Assembly (NCBI RefSeq): GCF_021151785.1
Contig: NZ_JAGKWP010000068.1
Coordinates: 1-13,788 of the forward strand
Direction of reading: 5' to 3'
Source: Flavobacterium sp.
Lineage (GTDB): Bacteria; Bacteroidota; Bacteroidia; Flavobacteriales; Flavobacteriaceae
Length of the DNA stretch: 13,788 nt
A program made the translations under genes and the position numbers. Below are positions 5,412 to 12,846 of this stretch, one piece after another. Within the stretch, counting starts at the first letter, position 1; every line of letters starts with the position of its first letter. The notes below the pieces were generated by a model. That model saw only the letters and a program-made list of their open reading frames with translations, was not told where the DNA came from and searched no databases.

Positions 5412-7337
5412 TTAAAATTTAAAATTTAAACCTAATTTAAAATTCCTACCTCTTGTAGAATAACCTGCTACTTCAGTGAAATTTTTATTAAATAAATTAG
5501 TAACTGAACCAAAAACAGTCATTTTATTAGGTAAAACTTCAAAAGAAACTGTTGAATTTAATAATTGATATGATTTTAAAATAACATCAAATCGAGTAAA
5601 AGAAGCATCATAAAACAAATCTGTTCGTGCATCAATATATTGGTATTGTGAGTTCCAATTCAGTCTTTTGGTCAAAGCTAAATCAATAGATGCGTTAACT
5701 TTATGTTTTGGAATCAATCGGCTTTGATCTTCTTCTACTTGCGTATATGTATAATTAGCATTAAGCTTTACAGTAGATATAGGTTGATAAACTAAAGTGG
5801 TCTCAACTCCTTTAGCCATAACTACATTTGAATTATTGACATATTTCGACTCCCAAGTGCTCATATCTGTAAAATATTCGAAACGGTTTTTCTCTTCTCT
5901 GTAAAAAGCTACTGCATTAAATATCAGTTTTTTATTAAAAAGAAATGTTTCAAAACCAGCTTCTAGAGTAATATTCTCTTCAGGTGTTAAATCTAAATTT
6001 CCATATGGAGAATACAACTGATATAATGATGGAGTAATGTAAGCAGTACTGTATGAAGAAATTAATTTTAAAGGTACATTTTTAAATTGGTATGAAGGAT
6101 TGATATTCCATGTAAAATGGTTACCATAAATAGAATGCATGTTTAAACGGGTTCCTGCATTAACATTTAAACCAAAGCCTGAATTATATACTATTGTTGC
6201 ATAAGGATCAATGGAATTAAATTTTGCCGCCGTATTGGCAATGCTTTCAAAAGCCGTATCTTCTAACATGTCAAGAAATTGAAACTGAGTTCCAACCACA
6301 ACAAAAATTTGATTAGAAAATCGATACTTATTAAAGGCATCTATACTCACATTTCGAGATTTATAGTAAGATTTATTAACAACACCTGACCAAGAACTGA
6401 AAGTTGAATACTTCCGCTCTAAATTATTAAACCCAGTAACTAAATTAAATTCTCCTTTGTTGTATTTAAACTTTGGAGAAAAACCAAAACGAACTTGTTC
6501 TGATAGAGAAACATTTGCCGATTCATCTTGAAAGGCACCTGCATCAAAAGTAGATTTTAAACGATCGTAATTAAGATAAGCATCAAAACTCAATCGATTT
6601 GTTGCTTTAATACCAATTTTTTGTAATGCATTTACTCTGGAAAAAAAATCTGGTTCAAAATCAACCCCAGCAGCTTCACTAATACCTTTGGTTTCTGTAC
6701 TATTCAATGAAGTCAGATATGAAAGGTTACCTTTGGTTCCGTTAATTGAAAAACCTTGATTAAATTCTTGTGGATAACCTTTTTTATCCTCTGCGGTATT
6801 TTGTGTTCCTAAATGAAAATAAGCCTGACCTGCAATATCTTTTTTAGCAGATTTCTTCAGCGTAATATTTATAACTCCTGTAGCAGCACCAGAACCATAT
6901 AATGTACTCGATGCTCCTTTTAAAATTTCAATACTTTCAATTTGATCAACTGGTAGCAATCTTAAATCATACTGTAAGGTAATACCCGAAGCATCAGTCA
7001 TGGGAACACCATCTATCATAATGAGAACTTGTCTACTTCTTCCCCCTCTTATATAATACTCAATGTTTTTACCTGTACCCGATTGGTTACCATTCACCTC
7101 TACGCCTGCAACCTGACTTAGAACATTAGCTAAGGATTGTCCTTTCTTAGATTCTAAATCTTTTGCCGTAATTTTTTCAATAATTTTTCCTGATTTTTCC
7201 TTGCTTTGCGCAAATTTTGTGTCGGATACAACGACCTCCTCAATCGTTTTTGTTTTTGTGGAGTCTTGTTCTTGTGCAAAAGCAATAGCAGACACCAACG
7301 TAAAAAACGCTGACAACTGAATGAAATTTGTTTTCAT
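5412..7337 (-). CDS. btuB: TonB-dependent outer-membrane receptor, cobalamin type (BtuB-like)
   Basis: A 641-aa TonB-dependent receptor expected to import cobalamin or related corrinoids across the outer membrane. Residues 1-21 are a signal peptide (cleavage after AFA). A TonB-box-like segment TIEEVVVSD occurs at 31-39. The plug domain (about 50-160) has YYIRGG (95-100), VLIMIDGVPM (104-113) and IESIEILKGASSTLYGSGAA (133-152), standard receptor plug motifs. The rest is a beta-barrel ending in F, as expected for BAM insertion. Length matches BtuB-type receptors (about 600-650) and not the far larger SusC proteins. Substrate assignment rests mainly on the cobalamin riboswitch in its leader and on the divergent ABC importer. 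The ATG is preceded by an A-rich stretch and no Shine-Dalgarno. Transcription ends at the hairpin at 5351-5385. Confidence 0.9.
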   Translation of the reverse strand: MKTNFIQLSAFFTLVSAIAFAQEQDSTKTKTIEEVVVSDTKFAQSKEKSGKIIEKITAKDLESKKGQSLANVLSQVAGVEVNGNQSGTGKNIEYYIRGGRSRQVLIMIDGVPMTDASGITLQYDLRLLPVDQIESIEILKGASSTLYGSGAATGVINITLKKSAKKDIAGQAYFHLGTQNTAEDKKGYPQEFNQGFSINGTKGNLSYLTSLNSTETKGISEAAGVDFEPDFFSRVNALQKIGIKATNRLSFDAYLNYDRLKSTFDAGAFQDESANVSLSEQVRFGFSPKFKYNKGEFNLVTGFNNLERKYSTFSSWSGVVNKSYYKSRNVSIDAFNKYRFSNQIFVVVGTQFQFLDMLEDTAFESIANTAAKFNSIDPYATIVYNSGFGLNVNAGTRLNMHSIYGNHFTWNINPSYQFKNVPLKLISSYSTAYITPSLYQLYSPYGNLDLTPEENITLEAGFETFLFNKKLIFNAVAFYREEKNRFEYFTDMSTWESKYVNNSNVVMAKGVETTLVYQPISTVKLNANYTYTQVEEDQSRLIPKHKVNASIDLALTKRLNWNSQYQYIDARTDLFYDASFTRFDVILKSYQLLNSTVSFEVLPNKMTVFGSVTNLFNKNFTEVAGYSTRGRNFKLGLNFKF

Positions 7338-7362
7338 TTTTTTAATTAAAAAATTAATAATA

Positions 7363-7417
7363 ATGGGAGAAAAGCATAGAATTTACCCATACCCAAACCT
7401 TTTTTCCCGAAAGTTTG
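7363..7417 (-). promoter_or_regulatory. Candidate expression platform of the cobalamin riboswitch
   Basis: Between the B12 box and the start codon, the minus strand can form an 8-bp hairpin (CAAACTTT at 7417-7410 with AAGGTTTG at 7401-7394, one G-U, loop CGGGAAAA), then a 5-bp ATGGG/CCCAT pairing (7390-7386 with 7367-7363). Neither is followed by a T-tract, so it does not look like an intrinsic terminator. Control at translation or by Rho is more likely, but this is inference. Confidence 0.4.
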
Positions 7418-7424
7418 TTACTCA

Positions 7425-7650
7425 ACGAATAGTGGCAGGTCTCCTGGCTTGCGTATTTTTATTTTCCTTCCCATTGCTTGGTTAACTCCTAAAAATGTTT
7501 ATTAAACTTTTTTCAAGTGTAACTTTTACAACAGTGGATTTGTAGATAACAAAAACCGTTTTAGCTTACAGTTGCGGGTACAGCTCAGGTTTTACACCTG
7601 ATTCCCTTTTAATTCAATTTTGAAAAACTCAAATTGAAACCATAATTCGG
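7425..7650 (-). ncRNA. Cobalamin riboswitch
   Basis: The minus-strand leader of the receptor gene carries the conserved parts of the B12 riboswitch in order. A GGT-containing 5' segment lies near 7643-7638. The core GGGAATCAGGTG...ACCTGAGCTG (7605-7580) is followed by CCCGCAACTGTAAGCT (7578-7563). A variable region follows, then the B12 box AGCCAGGAGACCTGCC (7449-7434). Spacing and order match the RNA that binds adenosyl- or methylcobalamin and switches off uptake genes when the vitamin is plentiful. The predicted transcription start (about 7649) is just at the 5' edge of the aptamer. Exact ends need a covariance model. The aptamer fills most of the 352-nt gap between the receptor and the small ORF. 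Confidence 0.95.
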
Positions 7651-7653
7651 CTG

Positions 7654-7683
7654 CAAAATTAAAAAGTTTTTAATTAAAAGCAA
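7654..7683 (-). promoter_or_regulatory. Consensus promoter of the riboswitch-receptor transcript
   Basis: On the minus strand: TTG (7683-7681), exactly 19 nt, then TAATTTTG (7661-7654). This is a full match to the Bacteroidota consensus, with the same -7 sequence as the carotenoid operon promoter. It begins only 6 nt after the stop codon of the small membrane protein gene. Confidence 0.8.
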
Positions 7684-7689
7684 GTTTTA

Positions 7690-7815
7690 TTACTTTTCTT
7701 CTTCGTTTTTACTCTTTTTTGAGAATTTTATAACCAGCCAAATGAACCCAATCAAAAAATGAAGAAAAATAATACTTGCAACTATATAAATAAATGTATT
7801 TGAATTATCACGCAT
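7690..7815 (-). CDS. Small single-span membrane protein, function unknown
   Basis: A 41-aa product if it starts at the ATG at 7815-7813 (MRDNSNTFIYIV...). One strongly hydrophobic helix (VASIIFLHFLIGFIWLVIKF) is followed by a charged tail rich in Lys and Glu. The short polar N-terminus, single span and basic C-terminus look like a genuine small inner-membrane protein. A longer reading from 7872 adds 19 residues with three further Met codons and no clear membrane or signal character; I prefer the shorter one, which has an A-rich upstream stretch. It sits between the divergent B12 genes. No function can be assigned; a link to the B12 transport genes is suggested only by position. Confidence 0.55.
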   Translation of the reverse strand: MRDNSNTFIYIVASIIFLHFLIGFIWLVIKFSKKSKNEEEK

Positions 7816-7919
7816 ATTTTTTTGAACAAATTTCATCAAAATAGCTTTCATAAAACATGACAAATGTTTCATACAATAACTAAATTCAATCGAAAATATA
7901 TTTTTAAAAAATTAGTTGA

Positions 7920-7935
7920 TACATTTGCAAATCTA
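7920..7935. promoter_or_regulatory. Abutting divergent -7 elements forming a palindrome upstream of btuF
   Basis: TACATTTG (7920-7927, plus strand) and TAGATTTG (7935-7928, minus strand) both fit TAnnTTTG and meet head to head, making ATTTGCAAAT (7923-7932) a perfect 10-bp palindrome. The plus element would give a short leader before the btuF ATG at 7946. Neither strand has a TTG at the 19-nt position, so both promoters would be imperfect and possibly activator-dependent. Confidence 0.45.
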
Positions 7936-7945
7936 AACTTAACTA

Positions 7946-9076
7946 ATGAAATTGATTAAAATTAGTCTTCTATTATTGATTTTGACATCTACAAGTTGTC
8001 AAAATAATACATCAAAGTCTATTTCAGATGCCACTAAAGATGAAATAAAATACGCAGTTGGACTTTCGATTAGAGTTGAAGATGACTACACAGTAGTTAC
8101 GGTTAAAAATCCTTGGCCAAATGCGAAAGAACTATTTAAATATGTGCTTTATAAAAAAGAAATAGTTGTTCCTGATAGCTTAAAAAAATATACTCAAATA
8201 CAAGTTCCTGTAAAAAATCTTGTAGCAACCTCAACTACACATATTCCGTCAATTGAAATGCTAAATCAAGAAAACAAACTCATTGGTTTCCCTAATTTAG
8301 ATTATATTTCATCCACTAAAATAAGGACTTTAATTGATCAAAAAAAAATCAAAGAATTAGGCAATAATCAATCTTTAAATACTGAGTTGCTGTTAGAACT
8401 TCAACCTAGTGTAATTATTGGTTATGGTTTAGATAATAGTAATCCGACTTTAGAAAATTTGAAAAGAAATGGTTTAAAAGTTGTTCTTAATGGTGATTGG
8501 AACGAACAAACGCCTTTAGGAAAAGCTGAATGGATTAAACTATTTGGTGCCTTATTTGATCAACAAAAAGAAGCCAATCAAATTTTTGAACACATCGAAA
8601 ATGAATATCAAAAAACCTTAGAACTAGTCAAAAAAAGTAAAAATAAACCAACTATACTAGCTGGTTCAACTTTTGAAGGAAAATGGTATTTACCACAAGG
8701 CGAAAGTTGGGGTGCTCAATTTCTTTCCAATGCTGGAGGAAACTATTTGTGGAAAAAAACAAAAGGAACAGGAAGTATTTCTTTAAGCTTTGAAGAAGTA
8801 TATGAAAAAGCAAAAGAAGCTGATTTTTGGATTGGTCCAGGTCAATTTACTAGTTTACATGAACTAGCTATTACTAATTCACACTTCACACAATTTAAAG
8901 CTTTTAAAACTAAAAACATCTATTCTTTTAGTACTAAAAAAGGTAAAACTGGAGGTGTAATTTATTATGAATTAGCTCCTAACCGCCCCGATTTAGTTTT
9001 AAAGGATTTAGTAAAAATTTTACATCCTGAGCTATTACCAAATTATCAATTGTATTTTTTTGAACAACTTAAATAA
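7946..9076 (+). CDS. btuF: ABC importer substrate-binding lipoprotein, probably cobalamin (BtuF-like)
   Basis: A 376-aa binding protein of the Peripla_BP_2 (helical backbone) type. The N-terminus is a lipoprotein signal with lipobox LTSTSC (C18). Residues about 93-345 contain the binding fold: ATSTTHIPSIEMLNQENKLIGFP at the start, an 'LLELQPSVIIGYG' strand in the middle, and 'EADFWIGPGQF' later. Residues 19-90 are extra compared with E. coli BtuF (about 266 aa); longer forms are usual in Bacteroidota. Siderophore and B12 binding proteins share this fold, so the substrate is inferred from the divergent riboswitch-controlled receptor. First gene of a three-gene operon; its 3' end overlaps the permease gene if the latter starts at 9060. 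I see no cobalamin riboswitch in its short leader. Confidence 0.85.
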   Translation: MKLIKISLLLLILTSTSCQNNTSKSISDATKDEIKYAVGLSIRVEDDYTVVTVKNPWPNAKELFKYVLYKKEIVVPDSLKKYTQIQVPVKNLVATSTTHIPSIEMLNQENKLIGFPNLDYISSTKIRTLIDQKKIKELGNNQSLNTELLLELQPSVIIGYGLDNSNPTLENLKRNGLKVVLNGDWNEQTPLGKAEWIKLFGALFDQQKEANQIFEHIENEYQKTLELVKKSKNKPTILAGSTFEGKWYLPQGESWGAQFLSNAGGNYLWKKTKGTGSISLSFEEVYEKAKEADFWIGPGQFTSLHELAITNSHFTQFKAFKTKNIYSFSTKKGKTGGVIYYELAPNRPDLVLKDLVKILHPELLPNYQLYFFEQLK

Positions 9077-10106
9077 ATTGAAAAAGTCTACATCACATGT
9101 AAAAAAAATAATTATTCTGGGACTTCTTTTTGGAGTAGCTTTTTTATTAAATATTGCCTTAGGACAAGTGGCAATTCCTTTAAAAGAAATTATAAAGGCT
9201 TTTTTTGGAGCACCAAATGTACGAGATACTTGGGAATATATCATTTTAAATTTTAGATTACCTAAAGCTATTACAGCTATATTTGTTGGTGCAGGTTTAT
9301 CTATATCTGGACTATTAATGCAAACTTTATTTCGGAATCCTTTGGCGGGGCCTTATGTGTTAGGTCTGAGTTCTGGATCTAGTTTAGGTGTGGCATTTAT
9401 TTTCTTAGGAGCTCATTTTTTACCTCTTGGCCTAGCTTCTTTTTTTACTTCAAATACGGGTATTTTATTAGCTTCTTGTTTAGGAAGTTTAGCCGTACTT
9501 ATTTTGGTGTTTTTAGTATCAAAAAAAGTTAAAGATACTATGTCTATATTAATTATTGGCTTAATGTTTAGCAGTTTTTCAGGAGCTATTGTGAGTGTGC
9601 TAACCTATTTTAGTTCTGCAGAACAACTGCAACGGTTTACTTTTTGGTCAATGGGAAATTTAGGAAACTTGGATTGGAGTCAAGTTGTAATATTATCAAT
9701 AAGTGTAAGTTTTGGTTTATTTTTGAGTCTATTGACACTTAAAACATTAGATGCTTTTTTGTTAGGTGAAAATTATGCCAAGAGTTTAGGAATTGCTATA
9801 AAACAAAAACGAAATCACATTTTTTTAACCACAGGAATATTAGCGGGAAGTATAACAGCTTTTGTTGGCCCTATTGCTTTTATTGGTTTAGCTATACCTC
9901 ATATATCCAAGTTATATTTTCAAACAAGTAATCACCGAATTTTATTTATTGGCACGAGTTTAATTGGAGGAATAATGATGTTACTTTGCGATACTATTTC
10001 ACAAATGCCTGGTCAAAATTTTACTTTACCAATAAATGCAATAACCTCAATTTTAGGAGCTCCGGTAGTAATTTGGTTATTAGTAAGAAAAAAAGGAATA
10101 AGATAA
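9060..10106 (+). CDS. btuC: ABC importer permease, FecCD/BtuC family
   Basis: A 348-aa polytopic inner-membrane permease, likely about ten helices, which would dimerise and carry corrinoid from the BtuF-like lipoprotein. Family motifs are RLPKA (66-70), GLLMQTLFRNPLAGPYVLGL (84-103) and GPIAFIGLAIPH (270-281), which is strongly conserved in FecCD permeases. Length is normal (about 330-350). No ATG is available: an in-frame stop at 9012 bounds the ORF, and the first internal Met is M87, inside the conserved core. The start must be TTG at 9060 (17-nt overlap with btuF) or TTG at 9078 (1 nt after the btuF stop). Either suggests translational coupling. The ATPase gene follows after 1 nt. Confidence 0.92.
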   Translation: MNNLNKLKKSTSHVKKIIILGLLFGVAFLLNIALGQVAIPLKEIIKAFFGAPNVRDTWEYIILNFRLPKAITAIFVGAGLSISGLLMQTLFRNPLAGPYVLGLSSGSSLGVAFIFLGAHFLPLGLASFFTSNTGILLASCLGSLAVLILVFLVSKKVKDTMSILIIGLMFSSFSGAIVSVLTYFSSAEQLQRFTFWSMGNLGNLDWSQVVILSISVSFGLFLSLLTLKTLDAFLLGENYAKSLGIAIKQKRNHIFLTTGILAGSITAFVGPIAFIGLAIPHISKLYFQTSNHRILFIGTSLIGGIMMLLCDTISQMPGQNFTLPINAITSILGAPVVIWLLVRKKGIR

Positions 10107-10107
10107 A

Positions 10108-10887
10108 ATGAAACAATCAATACTACATACTGAAGAACTTTCTATTGGTTATTCTTCAAAAAAAGGTGGACATCTTATTAAAGAAAATATTCAAATTTCG
10201 TTAGAAGCTGGCAAATTAATAACACTTCTTGGTGCTAATGGTATTGGAAAATCAACTTTATTAAAAACCCTAACGGGCATTATACCACCATTAAGTGGTA
10301 GCGTAAAATTAGCCAATAAAGAAATTTCAAGTTATGAGCCTCAAGAATTAGCACAAGAATTAAGTGTTGTTTTAACTGAAAAATTACCTCCAAGCAATTT
10401 AAATATTGCAGAATTAATAGCACTAGGCAGGCAACCCTACACCAATTGGTTAGGTACCTTAACTGAAACTGATTTCAATTACATTGAAAAAGCAATTGCC
10501 TTAACAGATATTCATCATTTGATTGATAAAAAACATGATGAAATTAGTGACGGTCAGTTACAAAAAGTATTAATAGCTCGTGCATTAGCTCAAGACACAC
10601 CTTTGATTATTTTAGATGAGCCAACTACTCATTTAGATTTATATCACAAAGTAGCTGTTTTTAAATTACTTCAAAAATTAGCTCATGAAGCCCAAAAATG
10701 TATTTTATTTTCAACCCATGATCTTGATTTAGCCATACAATTAAGCGATGAAGTTATTGTCATGACCGAAACTTTTTGCGTACAAGATCAACCTTGTAAT
10801 TTGATTGAAAAAAATGTATTTGATTTACTTTTTAAAGACGAACATATTGTTTTTAACAAACAATATGGCAAATTTATGGTAAAATAA
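10108..10887 (+). CDS. btuD: ABC importer ATPase, BtuD/FepC type
   Basis: A 259-aa cytoplasmic ATPase powering the importer. Walker A is GANGIGKST (42-50), the signature is ISDGQ (146-150; Asp replaces the second residue of the usual SGGQ), Walker B is LIILDE (166-171), the D-loop is HLD (175-177) and the switch His is H204 in FSTHD. A Q-loop glutamine is not obvious; the expected segment reads VVLTEKLPP (87-95), a form I believe is common in related Bacteroidota ATPases. It starts 1 nt after the permease stop. Its last 14 nt overlap the 3' end of the convergent pseudouridine synthase gene, and I see no terminator hairpin at this junction. Confidence 0.92.
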   Translation: MKQSILHTEELSIGYSSKKGGHLIKENIQISLEAGKLITLLGANGIGKSTLLKTLTGIIPPLSGSVKLANKEISSYEPQELAQELSVVLTEKLPPSNLNIAELIALGRQPYTNWLGTLTETDFNYIEKAIALTDIHHLIDKKHDEISDGQLQKVLIARALAQDTPLIILDEPTTHLDLYHKVAVFKLLQKLAHEAQKCILFSTHDLDLAIQLSDEVIVMTETFCVQDQPCNLIEKNVFDLLFKDEHIVFNKQYGKFMVK

Positions 10888-11449
10888 CATCAAAAGTGAT
10901 AGACTTAACCTCACCTACCTTTAATCCTTCTAATTTAAAATCTCCTACCCTAACTCGGATAAGACGTAATGTAGGAAACCCAACTGCTGCAGTCATTTTT
11001 CGTACTTGACGATATTTACCCTCAGTTAAAGTTATAGAAACCCAACTGGTTGGTCCATGACGCTCATCTCTTATTCTTCTGCCTTCACCAATGAAAGATG
11101 GTAACTGATGAACTAAATGTGCCTGACAAGGTTTTGTTACATAACGTATTCCTTTAAAACCAATTTCTACACCTTTTTTCAATTGTTCAACTGCGTTATC
11201 AGTTAAGAGACCATCAACTTGGGCGAAATATTCTTTCTCAATAGTTTTACTTCGAACCAACTCACTCATTTTACCATCTGTGGTCAATAAAAGTAACCCC
11301 TCAGAATCCTCATCTAACCTTCCAATAGCCATAGTACCTTCAGGAAAATCAAATAATTCACCTAACTTCTTCTTGTTTCTTTTTTTTTCATAAATAAATT
11401 GACTCAAATAACCATGAGGCTTATGCAATGCAAAATGTTGTTGTTCCAT
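10874..11449 (-). CDS. rluE: rRNA pseudouridine synthase, RsuA/RluE family
   Basis: A 191-aa pseudouridine synthase. There is no N-terminal S4 RNA-binding domain, which within the RsuA/RluB/RluE/RluF group points to the RluE type (E. coli RluE, 217 aa, modifies U2457 of 23S rRNA). Motif I is LHKPHGYLSQF (8-18). The catalytic motif is GRLDEDSEGLLLLTTDG (43-59) with D46 as nucleophile. Motif III is EGKYRQVRKM (143-152). The exact target uridine cannot be told from the sequence. It is a single gene converging on btuD with a 14-bp overlap. A minus-strand TAAATTTG box at 11461-11454 sits so close to the ATG that the transcript may be leaderless. Confidence 0.88.
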   Translation of the reverse strand: MEQQHFALHKPHGYLSQFIYEKKRNKKKLGELFDFPEGTMAIGRLDEDSEGLLLLTTDGKMSELVRSKTIEKEYFAQVDGLLTDNAVEQLKKGVEIGFKGIRYVTKPCQAHLVHQLPSFIGEGRRIRDERHGPTSWVSITLTEGKYRQVRKMTAAVGFPTLRLIRVRVGDFKLEGLKVGEVKSITFDVILP

Positions 11450-11453
11450 CTAA

Positions 11454-11461
11454 CAAATTTA
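11454..11461 (-). promoter_or_regulatory. -7 element of the pseudouridine synthase gene
   Basis: TAAATTTG on the minus strand fits TAnnTTTG. Its 3' G is 4 nt before the A of the ATG, so transcription would begin at or next to the start codon. No TTG lies at the 19-nt spacing. Confidence 0.4.
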
Positions 11462-11519
11462 CATTTATTAAAAAAATATAAAGAAGATTTATTTAAATTT
11501 ACTTGCAAATAAAATAATC

Positions 11520-12824
11520 ATGTCCATATCAGTACTCTTTGTCTTCGCCCTTTTCATTGCATTTATCCTAGGTATAATCATTAGTAAACTATTTTTTCAA
11601 TCTTCCTCAAAAGCTACTCTTTCAATTTTAGATAAACAACTAGAACAAAACTCAAAACAATTAGAAGAAATAAAAAATCAACTTGCAAAAGCTCAAGCTG
11701 ACAAAGAAGAATTTGCTATTTTATTAGCAAAAAAAGAGAATGATTTTGACAATTTACTAGAAAGAACAAAAGAACAAAGAAAAGAACTATCTGATCTTCA
11801 AGAAAAATTCACACTTGAATTTGAACAATTAGCACAAAAAATTTTAGAGGAAAAAACATTGAAATTTACGGAACAAAACAAAGAAAATATAAAAAATATT
11901 TTATCACCACTTCATGAAAAAATTCAACATTTTGAAAAAAAAGTTGAAGATTCACAAAAAGAAACATTCGGCTATCATGCTGCTTTAAAAGAACAATTAC
12001 AACATTTAAAAGACCAAAATAGCAAAATTTCAAAAGAAACCGAAAATCTAACAAAAGCACTGAAAGGTGATAGTAAAACTCAAGGTAATTGGGGGGAATT
12101 GATACTCGAACGGGTGTTGGAAAAATCGGGTTTAGAAAAAGGAAGAGAATATGAGATACAAGCAAACTTTACAAAAGAAGACGGTAAAAAAGTTCAACCA
12201 GATGTTATCATTCATTTACCTGATGGCAAAAAAATAATTGTAGATGCTAAAGTTTCTTTAACAAGTTATGAAAGGTATGTAAATGAAGAAAATGACACCT
12301 TAAAATTGACTTATGCTAAAGAGCATATTCAATCAATAAAAAGACACGTAGATCAATTAAATTCAAAAAATTATTTCGATATTTACCATATAGAAAGTCC
12401 TGACTTTGTATTATTATTTATTCCAATAGAATCGGCTTTCGCAATGGCTTTACAGGTGGAGCCTACACTATACAATAAAGCTTTTGAACAGAACATTGTT
12501 ATTGTAACTCCAACTACTTTACTAGCCACTTTACGAACTATTGACAGCATGTGGACCAATCAAAAACAACAAGATAACGCAATTGAAATAGCTCGTCAAG
12601 CGGGTGCATTATATGATAAATTTGAGGGATTTGTAGCTGACTTAATTAAAATTGGAAAAAGAATGGATGAAGCCAAAATTGAATATGGCTATGCAATGAA
12701 TAAATTAGTAGAAGGAAAAGGAAATCTTATAAACAGTGTAGAACGCTTAAAGAAAATGGGGGCTAAAGCAAAAAAGTCACTTCCAGAACACTTAATCGTT
12801 CAATCTAAAATAGAAGAAAAATAA
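11520..12824 (+). CDS. rmuC: RmuC family protein
   Basis: A 434-aa protein. Residues about 3-25 form one membrane helix, about 33-185 a long charged coiled coil rich in Lys, Glu and Gln, and about 185-400 the RmuC domain. The domain starts with GNWGELILERVLEKSG (189-204). P227-D228 and D242-A-K244 lie on adjacent predicted strands, a pattern like the PD-(D/E)xK nuclease core. Later comes VTPTTLLATLRTIDSMW. RmuC limits DNA inversion and rearrangement in E. coli by an unsettled mechanism and is presumed to be a nuclease-like protein; whether this one cuts DNA is not known. Length is near the family norm (about 430-480). The 70-nt gap before it has no consensus promoter. The next gene follows after 22 nt. 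Confidence 0.93.
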   Translation: MSISVLFVFALFIAFILGIIISKLFFQSSSKATLSILDKQLEQNSKQLEEIKNQLAKAQADKEEFAILLAKKENDFDNLLERTKEQRKELSDLQEKFTLEFEQLAQKILEEKTLKFTEQNKENIKNILSPLHEKIQHFEKKVEDSQKETFGYHAALKEQLQHLKDQNSKISKETENLTKALKGDSKTQGNWGELILERVLEKSGLEKGREYEIQANFTKEDGKKVQPDVIIHLPDGKKIIVDAKVSLTSYERYVNEENDTLKLTYAKEHIQSIKRHVDQLNSKNYFDIYHIESPDFVLLFIPIESAFAMALQVEPTLYNKAFEQNIVIVTPTTLLATLRTIDSMWTNQKQQDNAIEIARQAGALYDKFEGFVADLIKIGKRMDEAKIEYGYAMNKLVEGKGNLINSVERLKKMGAKAKKSLPEHLIVQSKIEEK

Positions 12825-12846
12825 AATAACGAAAAAAGCGTTAATC

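Noticed and set aside
7853..7869. AAACAT-N5-ATGTTT inverted repeat as an operator
   Set aside because: Short, AT-rich, overlaps the doubtful upstream start of the small ORF; not distinguishable from chance.
9035..9244. 69-aa minus-strand ORF across the btuF-btuC junction
   Set aside because: Antisense to both real genes; no recognisable protein features.
10870..10900. Terminator between btuD and the pseudouridine synthase gene
   Set aside because: The two genes overlap by 14 bp and no stem with a T-tract is visible on either strand.
11866..12165. 99-aa minus-strand ORF inside rmuC
   Set aside because: Rich in Phe/Leu because it is antisense to a Lys/Glu/Gln coiled coil; a shadow.
12828..12844. 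TAACG...CGTTA inverted repeat after rmuC as a terminator
   Set aside because: Only a 5-bp stem, no T-tract, and the next gene follows closely as if cotranscribed.
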